Below are positions 1 to 9,662 of a DNA stretch of 64,000 bases, piece after piece. The stretch spans positions 1 to 64,000 of the forward strand of contig CAMNGC010000007.1 of NCBI GenBank assembly GCA_946537885.1, written 5' to 3'. A model generated the notes under the pieces. That model was not told the DNA's origin. It made no database searches and saw nothing but the letters and a program-made list of their open reading frames with translations. The DNA comes from an uncultured Clostridia bacterium (GTDB taxonomy: Bacteria; Bacillota; Clostridia; Saccharofermentanales; Saccharofermentanaceae). Numbering within the stretch: position 1 is the stretch's first letter; each line of letters begins with the position of its first letter. The translations under genes and the position numbers were made by a program.

Positions 1-2
1 TG

Positions 3-689
3 CCGAAATGCTGGAGACGAATCGGCGGTAAAATCTATTTGTATAAAGGAGCAACTTCCGGTGCATCGAATACCGGAAACGAGCCGTATTCGGAATTATA
101 TGCCTATGAGATCGGTACTGCACTGGACATAAATGTTGTTCAATACAAGATTTCGAAATGGAAAAAACAATTGTGTTCCGCATGCGAGATATTCACAAAT
201 AAAGATCTGGCATTTGTGCCAATAGGTCGAATCGTTAAAACTGGTGGGATGAAAGCGGTACGAGCGTACTACGAAAAGTTGGGGAAAGAGTATGTTGATG
301 CGCTTAATGACATGATCATATTCGATGCGATTATCTATAACACGGATCGACATTATGGTAATTTTGGTGTGCTTGTTGATAGCAAAACAAATCGTATAGT
401 TGCACCGGCGCCATTGTTTGATCACGGGAACTCTTTGTTTAATCTGGCTGGAGATGAAAACTGGACGGATGTCAAGTTGTTAAAGAAATATGCAGACACA
501 TTGCTCCCGTGTGTTTATGAGGATTATATAGAAGAAGCAAAGGCAGTATTAGATAGCAGACTGAGGGATAAGGTGAGGAAGATGCTGACTTATAATCTGC
601 AAAAATCTGGTTCATATAATTACTCTTCTGACAGATTAAAAATGATCAGTGAAATGATACAGGATAGGGCGCATGCAATATTAGATTGA
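3..689 (+). CDS. HipA-like kinase domain protein, 5'-truncated by window edge
   Basis: The reading frame is already open at the first bases and runs to TGA at 687-689, so the true start lies outside the window; about 228 residues are visible. The NTDRHYGNFG motif near residue 110 of the visible part, followed by APLFDHGNSLF, matches the catalytic and metal-binding loops of the HipA / PI3K-like kinase fold. HipA-type proteins phosphorylate a protein target (glutamyl-tRNA synthetase in E. coli) and act as toxins; that role is inferred only. No HipB-like antitoxin is visible. The stop overlaps the ribosome site of the HsdR gene, so the two are probably co-transcribed, and it could be an accessory gene inside a type I restriction locus. 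It could also be one of the HipA-like proteins of unknown role. Confidence 0.7.
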   Translation, partial: PKCWRRIGGKIYLYKGATSGASNTGNEPYSELYAYEIGTALDINVVQYKISKWKKQLCSACEIFTNKDLAFVPIGRIVKTGGMKAVRAYYEKLGKEYVDALNDMIIFDAIIYNTDRHYGNFGVLVDSKTNRIVAPAPLFDHGNSLFNLAGDENWTDVKLLKKYADTLLPCVYEDYIEEAKAVLDSRLRDKVRKMLTYNLQKSGSYNYSSDRLKMISEMIQDRAHAILD

Positions 690-703
690 GGGGAGGCATA
701 ACT

Positions 704-3700
704 GTGACTAACTTCGACTATTTGAAAAAAGAACCTCAATTTGAGTCTTTTGCTGATATAGCAGTTGCTGCTGAGAATCTTATCAATGTTGATGTCAAAG
801 CATGTATTACTAACTCCCGTCTTGCTCTGGAAACTGCAATCAAATGGATGTATTCCATTGATGAAGAGCTTGTTGTTCCATATCAGGAAACACTTGAAAG
901 CTTGATGCACACGGAAGAGTTCAAAACGATTGTTGAGGATGATCTCTGGAAGCGTCTCGAATTTATAAGACGAGTTAGTTCTACTGTTAATAACACAGCA
1001 AAAAAGGTCACATTCGATCAGGCCGAATTGTGTCTTGAAAACCTCTTCATATTCTTTGACTTCCTGTCATGTTGTTATTCTGTTGATTATGAAGAAAGAG
1101 AATTTAACCCGGAATTATTAAAAGATGGATCATCAGAACCGATTATCCCGGAATATGTTGATACATCACTTGAAGCGCTTATAACTGAGAATAAGGATCA
1201 TCGGAACGAGTTTACTGTCAGACGATCCGTTCAGGTTAAAAATTATGTACCTAAGCCGTTAAATTTGAGTGAGTTTAAGACCCGTAAGATTTACATCGAT
1301 TCCATGCTTACTGATGCCGGTTGGACTGAGAATAAGGATTGGATCAACGAGTATCCTCTTACCGGTATGCCTAATCCTTCAGGTGAAGGTTTTGCTGATT
1401 ACGTCCTTTTCGATGATGCACATCAGATCCTTGCAGTAATTGAAGCTAAGAAAACTTGCGTTGATGTCTCAAAGGGTCGGCAGCAGGCAATCCTATATGC
1501 CAATTCTCTGGAAAAGAAGTTCCATAGAAGGCCGGTTATTTTCTTAACGAACGGATTTGAGACACATATCGTTGATGGAAAGTATCCGGAGCGGAAGTGT
1601 TCTGCAATCTATTCTAAGCGTGATCTCGAGAAATGGTTCAATCTGCAGTCGTTCAGAGAAAGCCTGAAGAATGTTGTTATAGATAAGAACATTGCCGGAA
1701 GGTATTACCAGGAAGCAGCAATTAAAGCTGTTTGTTCCAGTCTGGATGAGAAGAACCGCCGTAAGGCACTTCTTGTCATGGCTACAGGATCAGGTAAGAC
1801 CAGAACCGTTATAGAGTTATGTGATGTTTTGCTTAAGAAAGGATGGATCAAGAATATCCTGTTCCTGGCAGACCGCAACTCATTGGTAACGCAGGCAAAG
1901 AGAAACTTTGTTAATCTTCTTCCTTCGTTATCGTGCGCAAACATGTGTGAAGATAAGGATTTTAATGCAAACCTGATCCTCTCAACATATCAGACAATGA
2001 TCAATCTGATCGATACGACTAAGGACGATAAGGGCAAGATCTTTACATGCGGACATTTCGATCTAATCATTTGCGATGAAGCGCATCGTTCGATCTATAA
2101 CAAGTACAGAGATATATTTACATACTTTGATGCTCCGCTCGTCGGTCTTACAGCTACACCTAAAGACGAGATCGATAAGAATACATATGCCATATTTGAT
2201 CTTGAAGCGGGTGTGCCTACATACGGTTATGAACTGGCACAGGCAGTAAAAGATGGTTTCCTTGTTGATTACATGTCTGTAGAATCTTCCGTTAAGTTCC
2301 TTGAACAGGGTATCGTTTATGACGAATTGTCTGATGAAGATAAGGCCGCTTACGAAGATACATTTGTCACGGAAGACGGTGATGTCCTTGAATCCATTTC
2401 ATCTTCTGCCATTAACACATGGCTGTTCAACGAAGACACGATCAAGAAAGTTCTCGATGCGGTTATGACAAACGGCCTTAAGGTCGATTACGGAAATAAG
2501 ATCGGCAAGACAATTATCTTTGCGAAGAACCATAAACACGCGGAAAAGATTCTGGAGATCTTCCACAAGCAGTATCCCCATCTTGGAGACGAATTCGCTA
2601 AGGTAATTGATAATCAGATCAAGTATTCACAGAGCATCATTGATGAGTTTTCTGAGGCTAATAAGCTGCCTCAGATTGCGATCTCAGTTGATATGCTGGA
2701 TACAGGTATCGATGTGCCGGAAGTATTGAATCTCGTTTTCTTTAAGAAGGTAATGAGCAAAGCAAAATTCTGGCAGATGATCGGACGAGGAACAAGACTC
2801 TGTCCCGGACTGATCGATGGCGTTGATAAGTCGAAGTTCTATATCTTTGATTTCTGTGGTAATTTCGAGTTTTTCCGCATGAATCCCGGAAAACCTACTG
2901 CAAATATGATGGCGCTGCAGAGTGCTATATTCTGCCTTGAGTTCGAGATGGCATATAAACTTCAGGATATCGATTATCAGACTAAGAGACTCATCAACTA
3001 CCGTAAACACTTGGTTGAAATGATGACGGAGAAAGTTAAGGAACTTAACCGGAAAAACTTCGCTGTACGTCAGCATTTGAAGTATGTTGATCTGTATTCT
3101 CATATTGATAACTATACGACTCTGACATATGCAGATACATTAGAAGTCAGAGAAGAGCTTGCACCTTTGATTCTCCCGGATGAAGATGATGCAAGTGCTC
3201 TGAGATTTGATGCGCTGATGTATGGCATCGAGTTAGCGTTCTTAGCCGGCAAGAGATTCACAAGATCAAAGTCGGAACTCTTAAAGAAAGTTCGTGCTAT
3301 ATCAAGTGTTGCGAATATTCCGGAGATACAGGTAAAAGGGGATTTCTTGATAGAGATCCTTCACACGGATTATGTCGACAGAGCCGGTATAGAAGAGTTT
3401 GAACACATCAGAGAAGAGCTCAGATCATTGATGAAGTATTTGCCTCATGGCGGCCTCATTTATGAAACGGATTTTACTGATTCAATTTTAAGTGTTGATT
3501 GGAACGAATCCGAGCTGGACAACGATTACCTTGCAAACTACAGAGCAAAGGTCGAGTACTACATCAGAGAGCATCAGGGCAGCGGTGCGATAGCTAAACT
3601 GAAATCAAATAAACCGTTGTCTTCTTCTGATGTTGATGAACTCGAAGAGGTGCTATATAAGAACTTGGGCACAAAAGAGGACTATGAGAAGGAATATGGA

Positions 3701-3991
3701 AAAGTTCCGCTCGGTGAACTTGTGCGCAGCATAGTCGGGCTTGATATGAGTGCAGCAAAAGAAGCTTTCTCAGTATATTTGAATGATGTGAATCTCGACG
3801 ACAGGCAGATTTATTTCTTGAATCAGATCATTGAATATATTGTTCACAATGGTCTGATGAAGGATCTGTCAGTCCTTCAGGAATCACCGTTTACCGACAG
3901 AGGCAGTGTGGTGGAGATATTTACAGATTTGACCTTGTGGCAGGGCATTAGAGAGGTTATAGAGACGATTAATAGGAATGCGGCAGCGTGA
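704..3991 (+). CDS. hsdR: Type I restriction enzyme R subunit (HsdR-like)
   Basis: Motor and nuclease subunit of a type I restriction-modification system, cutting unmodified DNA after ATP-driven translocation. The N-terminal 150 residues resemble DUF4145. A PD-(D/E)XK nuclease follows (FADYVLFDD, then E247-A-K249). The SF2 helicase part has Walker A ATGSGKT (360-366), DEAH (458-461), a TATP motif and GRGTRLCPG (motif VI). At 1,095 residues the length is normal. I place the start at GTG 704, seven bases after AGGGGAGG (689-696); an upstream TTG at 686 has no ribosome site. No hsdM or hsdS is in the window; they would be expected to the left. The C-terminal 250 residues probably bind the methylase-specificity complex, as in the family. 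Confidence 0.9.
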   Translation: MTNFDYLKKEPQFESFADIAVAAENLINVDVKACITNSRLALETAIKWMYSIDEELVVPYQETLESLMHTEEFKTIVEDDLWKRLEFIRRVSSTVNNTAKKVTFDQAELCLENLFIFFDFLSCCYSVDYEEREFNPELLKDGSSEPIIPEYVDTSLEALITENKDHRNEFTVRRSVQVKNYVPKPLNLSEFKTRKIYIDSMLTDAGWTENKDWINEYPLTGMPNPSGEGFADYVLFDDAHQILAVIEAKKTCVDVSKGRQQAILYANSLEKKFHRRPVIFLTNGFETHIVDGKYPERKCSAIYSKRDLEKWFNLQSFRESLKNVVIDKNIAGRYYQEAAIKAVCSSLDEKNRRKALLVMATGSGKTRTVIELCDVLLKKGWIKNILFLADRNSLVTQAKRNFVNLLPSLSCANMCEDKDFNANLILSTYQTMINLIDTTKDDKGKIFTCGHFDLIICDEAHRSIYNKYRDIFTYFDAPLVGLTATPKDEIDKNTYAIFDLEAGVPTYGYELAQAVKDGFLVDYMSVESSVKFLEQGIVYDELSDEDKAAYEDTFVTEDGDVLESISSSAINTWLFNEDTIKKVLDAVMTNGLKVDYGNKIGKTIIFAKNHKHAEKILEIFHKQYPHLGDEFAKVIDNQIKYSQSIIDEFSEANKLPQIAISVDMLDTGIDVPEVLNLVFFKKVMSKAKFWQMIGRGTRLCPGLIDGVDKSKFYIFDFCGNFEFFRMNPGKPTANMMALQSAIFCLEFEMAYKLQDIDYQTKRLINYRKHLVEMMTEKVKELNRKNFAVRQHLKYVDLYSHIDNYTTLTYADTLEVREELAPLILPDEDDASALRFDALMYGIELAFLAGKRFTRSKSELLKKVRAISSVANIPEIQVKGDFLIEILHTDYVDRAGIEEFEHIREELRSLMKYLPHGGLIYETDFTDSILSVDWNESELDNDYLANYRAKVEYYIREHQGSGAIAKLKSNKPLSSSDVDELEEVLYKNLGTKEDYEKEYGKVPLGELVRSIVGLDMSAAKEAFSVYLNDVNLDDRQIYFLNQIIEYIVHNGLMKDLSVLQESPFTDRGSVVEIFTDLTLWQGIREVIETINRNAAA

Positions 3992-4009
3992 GGGGAGTGA
4001 TGTGACTAT

Positions 4010-5494
4010 ATGGCACAGAGCATTATACAGTATAAATTACTCATATCTTGTCCAAGTGATATTAAGGATGAGATAAGTATTATTAGGGATGTTATTAAGC
4101 AATTTAATGAACAGTATACGGATGTTTTGGATATTGAGGTTAAGGAAAAACACTGGTCTACAGATTCCTATTCACAATCAGGTGAGAGACCTCAATCGAT
4201 ATTAAATGAGCAAATTGTAAATGATTGTGATGCGGCTGTAGCAGTTTTCTGGTCGAGATTTGGTACCCCTACAGGAAGATATGGTTCTGGTACTGAAGAG
4301 GAAATTGAGTTAATGCTCGAAAAGGGAAGACAGGTTTTTATGTATTTTTCGGAAAAACCATTATCTCCCGAATTGTTTAATGCAGAAGAGCAGGCAAGAA
4401 TAAAAGAGTTTAGAGACAAATATAAGAATAGAGGCTTATACTTCACCTACTCTTCTGATGATGAGTTTAGAAAAATGTTTTTTGCGCATCTTTCAAAATA
4501 CTTTATATCGAAGAAAAGCTTAGCCGAAGCGAAAGACCGGTTTTCATCATTAAAATTGATGGGTATAAATGAGAATAAAGAACTGATAGAAAATCCAGTT
4601 ATACTTATTTTTAAGCCATATGTTAAGCAAAGTATTGAAGAATATAAAACTGAAATAGTAAAGGGGATGGAGGATATTTCAAACATCCATCTTAAAAGGA
4701 ATCAGGACGGCATATCAAATACTGGCTTTAGTTTTTCGCTATATACACCAGTGGAAATAGAAGGTAATATTCGCGATTTGATCACAAAAATTTCTAAAGC
4801 AGCAGAGGTGAATTTGTCTGATGATTTCTTTGATTTGGGTGGACTTTCTCGCAATTCGATTTCTATTGGATTAATAGGAGGTGCGCTAGAGGGGACCGAA
4901 CAAGAAAAAGAAAAGCACAAGAAAATACAAGAGCTCTATAATACAATTCTTTCATTCATAAGTTGGTATCCTGTTGAGGATGCTTTCAAAGATATGAAGT
5001 GTCTTATGTTTGCGTTGAAAAATGATGGAACAGATGTTGATAGAGATGTGGAAATAACACTAAAACTTCCCAAAGATACTATTCTAAAAACAAAAGATTT
5101 TCCTTGCTTTGATAATGAAACGAAAGGATATTTGTTGAATGATTGCGACATGCGGGAAATGTTTGGCATCCCAGCAACACAGCATTATTTGGATTACGAT
5201 GATTCGATGCTTCATCCAAGAATTAGTCCAATTGTTAGTGCCAGGTTTCCGGGTTATACTCCTGATTTTAATGATGATTTTGCAGAAGAATTACGAACAG
5301 TATTCTACTATTCTCTATTTGAAGATGGTTTGAACGATATATTAAGAGTAAAGGTGGATTATATTAAGCATAATACAGCTGTAGCATTTCCTTCAGTTAT
5401 TTTTATTAAAGCACAAGTGGCTGAAATATCCTACTCGATTTCATCGCAATGCAATCCTAAGATGATAAAAGGCACTTTGAAAGTTGAAGAATAA
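4010..5494 (+). CDS. DUF4062-like (TIR-like fold) protein, possible defence effector
   Basis: A 494-residue protein. The first 115 residues (YKLLISCPSDIKDE, then FWSRFGTPTGRYGSGTEEE at 80-98) match the DUF4062 type of TIR/nucleotide-hydrolase-like domain. The glutamates at 96-98 sit where TIR-type enzymes carry their catalytic Glu, so NAD or nucleotide cleavage is possible; this is inference. The other 380 residues are unrecognised, have no membrane segment, and contain a mixed alpha/beta pattern that could be a sensor. The gene starts 18 bases after hsdR and ends five bases before the P-loop NTPase gene, so these form one unit. Codon use is AT-rich (many aaa, ata, tta), unlike genes after 9.6 kb, which suggests transfer. 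DUF4062 domains are known as N-terminal modules in NTPase-linked defence proteins. Confidence 0.6.
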   Translation: MAQSIIQYKLLISCPSDIKDEISIIRDVIKQFNEQYTDVLDIEVKEKHWSTDSYSQSGERPQSILNEQIVNDCDAAVAVFWSRFGTPTGRYGSGTEEEIELMLEKGRQVFMYFSEKPLSPELFNAEEQARIKEFRDKYKNRGLYFTYSSDDEFRKMFFAHLSKYFISKKSLAEAKDRFSSLKLMGINENKELIENPVILIFKPYVKQSIEEYKTEIVKGMEDISNIHLKRNQDGISNTGFSFSLYTPVEIEGNIRDLITKISKAAEVNLSDDFFDLGGLSRNSISIGLIGGALEGTEQEKEKHKKIQELYNTILSFISWYPVEDAFKDMKCLMFALKNDGTDVDRDVEITLKLPKDTILKTKDFPCFDNETKGYLLNDCDMREMFGIPATQHYLDYDDSMLHPRISPIVSARFPGYTPDFNDDFAEELRTVFYYSLFEDGLNDILRVKVDYIKHNTAVAFPSVIFIKAQVAEISYSISSQCNPKMIKGTLKVEE

Positions 5495-5499
5495 ATGAT

Positions 5500-7311
5500 A
5501 TGAATTACAATGAATTAAACAGTTTTATAAAGAGATATGCTACCGAGTATAAGACAAAGACCGCCATGCTGCTTACAGGAAATTGGGGCTCTGGGAAATC
5601 ATATTATATAAACAAAACTCTGTGTCCGTATTTGAAAAAGCATAAAGTTCAATGTGTTGTGGTTTCTCTATATGGTGTAGATAATTTATCGGAATTGAGC
5701 AAACGTATATATTTGAGATTAAGATTACCAACATTATCTAAGAAATCAGAAGTCAAAGAATATGCATCGATCATAGGACACAGCATTGTAGACAATGCGC
5801 TTTCTCTTAAAGGTCTAAATATAGGTATTTCCGAAACCCAATTGGTTAAATTGTATGAATCCGTCAATCTAAAAGGTGTTTTGATAATCTTTGAGGATAT
5901 AGAGAGGAGTTCCATCGATATCCTCATGTTGTTAGGTTATATAAATGGGTTGGTAGAGTATGATGGTGCTAAGGCCTTGCTCGTGGCAAATGAAAAAGAG
6001 ATCTTAGGCCAAAACCATGAATCTTCCGATTATGATTATCTAAAGGCTTTTACGTCTCAAACAAAAGAGAATGAAGAACCCGTTGAAGATGAAAGGTTAA
6101 TTCGCTATCTCAGAATGAAGGAAAAAACGATTGGTGACACAATACAGTTTAATGCGGATATTGTCGAATCAGCAAGGAGCATAATAAAAGAATACACAAG
6201 TAATTGGATTAATGCTATTTCACAGGACGATGAAATCGATAAAATAGCAGGTATATTAAGATCATATTGCAATAACAATTTGCGAACACTGATATATGCT
6301 CTCCAAAAATGTGATGATATTTTCTCTGCTACTGATTCTAGTCAGAGATTTGAAGCTACGTTTTATCAGGTTGCCCTTGAGGGCGCACTTATTATTTCAA
6401 AGAAGTTCCTATGTTCTGATATTCCAAGATGGGAAGGAACCAACTATATTTCTGTGCAACTTGGTGAACCGAAATCTCCAGTATTCAGATTTGTGTTTGA
6501 TTATCTTCTTACAAACACGTTTAATGTGGATGATATTATAGCTACATCTGTTGAATATGTTGATTATTGTTGCTTTGAGAGAAATGCGACAAGAGAACGT
6601 GATCCGGATCTTTTTATCTTGGATAATTTCCATGTTCTGAAAGAATCTGAGGTTAGAACTGCACTATACAATATACAAAACAAATTGAAGAAAACAGATT
6701 ATTTAAGCATTTATGCTTATGAACGACTAGCACTGAAAGTTATTCGTACAGGTAAGGTTATAGGGTTTGATACGGATCCAATATGCGCTCAAATGATTTC
6801 TAATACAAAAAAGATGTGTAGAACACATCCTTCTTCATCACAGGAAATAATATGGGGTTTGATATCTAAGATCTCATACGATACCGAAGTAATGAACAAG
6901 TACCAAGACTTCATGAAGAGATTTGCTGAGGCGATAGATAACAGCAATAAAAATGTTATCTTTTCATATAAGCCAGAAGATATAGAGAGTTTCTATCACT
7001 ATGTCCGACAGCATAAACATATTTACATGTCACAACATCATTTTATTAGTAATCTTGATAACAGAAAGCTTGTTTCTATGCTGATAAATTGTACGGCCGA
7101 AGAGATAAGTAGGTTTCGAAGCATTTTGCGTTCTGTTTATGACGGAGCAACAAAAGAAACATATGATGATTCTGATAAAGATGCTCTTAATGATCTGTTG
7201 GGAAGACTTGAAAAAATAGCTCCAGAGAAGAGTAATTGGGATAAGATTCAGTGGATGCAAATAGATTATATGAAGCAAAACATTACAGAGTTTATTAGAA
7301 AACTGAGGTAA
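5500..7311 (+). CDS. KAP-like P-loop NTPase
   Basis: A 603-residue soluble P-loop ATPase. Walker A is GNWGSGKS (27-34), directly after a short N-terminal helix. Walker B is LIIFEDIERS (128-137), whose acidic FEDIERS form is typical of KAP/STAND-like ATPases. Unlike many KAP proteins I see no transmembrane insert between Walker A and B. The C-terminal 400 residues are helical, charged and not recognised. It starts five bases after the DUF4062 gene and precedes the DUF262 gene by 40 bases. In defence systems such ATPases usually act as switches for a linked effector, here plausibly the DUF4062 or the DUF262 protein. AT-rich like its neighbours. Family placement is fair; function is inferred from context. 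Confidence 0.65.
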   Translation: MNYNELNSFIKRYATEYKTKTAMLLTGNWGSGKSYYINKTLCPYLKKHKVQCVVVSLYGVDNLSELSKRIYLRLRLPTLSKKSEVKEYASIIGHSIVDNALSLKGLNIGISETQLVKLYESVNLKGVLIIFEDIERSSIDILMLLGYINGLVEYDGAKALLVANEKEILGQNHESSDYDYLKAFTSQTKENEEPVEDERLIRYLRMKEKTIGDTIQFNADIVESARSIIKEYTSNWINAISQDDEIDKIAGILRSYCNNNLRTLIYALQKCDDIFSATDSSQRFEATFYQVALEGALIISKKFLCSDIPRWEGTNYISVQLGEPKSPVFRFVFDYLLTNTFNVDDIIATSVEYVDYCCFERNATRERDPDLFILDNFHVLKESEVRTALYNIQNKLKKTDYLSIYAYERLALKVIRTGKVIGFDTDPICAQMISNTKKMCRTHPSSSQEIIWGLISKISYDTEVMNKYQDFMKRFAEAIDNSNKNVIFSYKPEDIESFYHYVRQHKHIYMSQHHFISNLDNRKLVSMLINCTAEEISRFRSILRSVYDGATKETYDDSDKDALNDLLGRLEKIAPEKSNWDKIQWMQIDYMKQNITEFIRKLR

Positions 7312-7351
7312 TTCAGATTATCACGATGATTTTAGATTGGAGATACAAACG

Positions 7352-9454
7352 ATGGATAAGCAATTGTTTTCAATGGATGATGTGTTTACAAAAAAAATAT
7401 ATCGAATCCCAGATTACCAGAGAGGGTATGCTTGGGGAAGAAGTCAACTGAAGGATTTTTGGGACGATTTAGTTAGTCTTCCAGAAAATGTTAATCATTA
7501 TACAGGATTGCTTTCTTTGGAAAGTGTTCCATCAAAAGATTGGACCTCGTGGAGAGGGGAGAGATGGACTATAGAGAAACAGGATTATTCTGCATACTAT
7601 GTGGTTGACGGGCAGCAGCGTCTTACAACATTTGTGTTATTTGTACAAAGTTTTGTTGACTTTATTCATTCTTGGCAAGAGTATAGTGGAGTATCAGATA
7701 GAGATATTTATATTGCAAATGAATCACTAGATAGAATAATAGATAAGTTTTTGTATGAGATGAACAGAGCGCAACCTTATTTGGTAGCCTATAAGTTTGG
7801 TTATTGTGATGATCCATCTTTCGAGTATTTGAAAAAGAAAATAATGAAATTGGACATACCGAATAGTGTAGAGGAAACTTTTTACACATATAATTTGAGT
7901 AAAGCAAAATGTTTTTTTGATGAGATGATTAAATCCTATGTTGAAAACAACAACATAGATTTGCTAAAGAGCTTATTTATCAAGGCTACTACAAGGTTCA
8001 AAGTAATGATTCATTACATAGATGATGGCTTTGATGTTTATTCAGCTTTTGAAACAATGAATAATCGAGGGAAAAAACTCTCTAATTTAGAATTATTAAA
8101 AAGCCGACTGATTTATCTAACTACACTTTATCCAAATGGACCGGAAATAAATGATGCGCGTGATCAACTTCGAGAGGATATTAACACCGCGTGGAAAGCT
8201 GTTTATAAATGGCTTGGAAAGAAGAAAGACGCTCCTTTGAATGACGATGAATTTTTGAGGGCAAATTGGATACTCAGATTTCAATTTTCAAGCAAACGCG
8301 GTAATGATTATGCGGATTTTCTTCTTAATAAAGAGTTTATAGCAAGAAACGTATTAGGGTGTCAGAGTTTGTTATCAGATGCAGATGATGAATGCCAAGG
8401 GTTATCTGAAAATCTGGATCAGAACGAAGATATTGAAGATCTGAACGATGAAAAAGATGTTGATACACAACCAACACTTCCAGTCAAAATATTGTCACAG
8501 GAAGATATTCGAGGTTATGTGATCTGTCTTAGTAATATGGCAGAGCATTGGTTTTATTCAAATTATCCAGAAGACTCAGATTATACAGACAAAGAAAAAC
8601 TATGGTTAGATCGATTAAACCATATAGGAATTGCTTATTTTAGACCGCTTGTAGTTGCGAGTTTCATGAATAATGAAATTAGTGAAGGTGATCGTATTCG
8701 CCTATTCGAAGAAATAGAACGCTTTATTATGTTGGCTTTCAGAATGAGCGGTGCTTATGCAACATATCATCAAAACGAGATAAATAAAAAGGTCAGGAAA
8801 CTATATGCAAAGGAAATAAAGGTAAATGCAGTAATAGATGATATTCACAATCAAGTAGAAAAATGGTTGAAAGCTGAAACCGCATTTGATACAAAACCAT
8901 TTATATCAAAAATGCAGAGACTATATGCTGATGGCAATGGTTATTATGCATGGGGTGCACTAAGATATGTGCTTTACGAATATGAGAGACACTTAACAGA
9001 TGAAGCTGATGATCACCAGATGTTGGTTGAATGGCAAGTAAAAGCTGAGCCTCGAAAAATTTCAATAGAGCACATTTATCCACAAAACCCTGAAACGTCT
9101 TCAGAATGGAATAATACATTTGCAGATTATAGCGAAGAAGAAAAAAGCTATTTGAAGGGCTCGTTAGGAAATATGCTTTTGCTATCAATATCTAAGAATT
9201 CAAAACTTCAGAACTATGATTACGAAGATAAGAAAAACGGAAAAACGGACGAGAACGGTAAATCAGTGTTTAAAGGATACTGTGAAGGATCACATAGTGA
9301 AACTAAGGTCGCCAAGGATTATGACAGTTGGACAGCAAATACCATATTAAGCAGGGGGTTATCACTTCTTTCTTTTATGGAAGAAAGGTGGAATATTAAA
9401 TTCGTGGACGAACAGTCAAAGAAGGATGTTTTGTTTTTGGGTTTTATTAAATAA
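7352..9454 (+). CDS. DUF262 / DUF1524 (GmrSD-like) nuclease
   Basis: A 700-residue protein with the domain order of fused GmrSD type IV restriction enzymes. The N-terminal DUF262 (ParB/sulfiredoxin-like) part has IPDYQRGYAW (19-28) and DGQQRLT (86-92), which bind or hydrolyse NTP. The C-terminal DUF1524 has the HNH-type motif EHIYPQ (H574) followed by SLGNMLLLSISKNS. Family members cut modified (for example glycosylated hydroxymethylcytosine) phage DNA. The middle has an acidic insert around residues 345-375. I choose ATG 7352, nine bases after TTGGAG; an in-frame TTG at 7337 lacks a ribosome site. It is the last gene of the island. It may work alone or with the two genes upstream. Confidence 0.8.
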   Translation: MDKQLFSMDDVFTKKIYRIPDYQRGYAWGRSQLKDFWDDLVSLPENVNHYTGLLSLESVPSKDWTSWRGERWTIEKQDYSAYYVVDGQQRLTTFVLFVQSFVDFIHSWQEYSGVSDRDIYIANESLDRIIDKFLYEMNRAQPYLVAYKFGYCDDPSFEYLKKKIMKLDIPNSVEETFYTYNLSKAKCFFDEMIKSYVENNNIDLLKSLFIKATTRFKVMIHYIDDGFDVYSAFETMNNRGKKLSNLELLKSRLIYLTTLYPNGPEINDARDQLREDINTAWKAVYKWLGKKKDAPLNDDEFLRANWILRFQFSSKRGNDYADFLLNKEFIARNVLGCQSLLSDADDECQGLSENLDQNEDIEDLNDEKDVDTQPTLPVKILSQEDIRGYVICLSNMAEHWFYSNYPEDSDYTDKEKLWLDRLNHIGIAYFRPLVVASFMNNEISEGDRIRLFEEIERFIMLAFRMSGAYATYHQNEINKKVRKLYAKEIKVNAVIDDIHNQVEKWLKAETAFDTKPFISKMQRLYADGNGYYAWGALRYVLYEYERHLTDEADDHQMLVEWQVKAEPRKISIEHIYPQNPETSSEWNNTFADYSEEEKSYLKGSLGNMLLLSISKNSKLQNYDYEDKKNGKTDENGKSVFKGYCEGSHSETKVAKDYDSWTANTILSRGLSLLSFMEERWNIKFVDEQSKKDVLFLGFIK

Positions 9455-9624
9455 TCATAGACTCATTATCCCATGGATAACTCAGGGATAAGAAACCACA
9501 GATAATATGGTTATTCTTTGCATTCCCTGATAAATTATTTCCAACAACTTGTAACACAGCAAAGCGTGTATCACTACATGTTGTTAACATAGACGAACTC
9601 GAGTAGTGGTATAGCGCCTGATCT

Positions 9625-9656
9625 CTCCACATAAAATACACATAGATGTGTATAAT
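9625..9656 (+). promoter_or_regulatory. Promoter and candidate autoregulatory site of the response regulator gene
   Basis: TATAAT at 9651-9656 lies exactly six bases before the ATG at 9663. There is no ribosome binding site, so the transcript would start at or next to the ATG (leaderless). The 19-base word CTCCACATAAAATACACAT (9625-9643) recurs exactly at 11712-11730, before the next transcription unit of the same cluster. A perfect inverted repeat, ATACACAT-AG-ATGTGTAT (9636-9653), covers the upstream edge of the -10 box. Together these look like a binding site for the encoded regulator or another repressor. No clear -35 box is visible. Confidence 0.5.
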
Positions 9657-9662
9657 TAAACT

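Noticed and set aside
9466..9491. Hairpin TTATCCC / GGGATAA after the DUF262 gene as a terminator
   Set aside because: Seven weak pairs, a 12-base loop and no T run; not enough to call.
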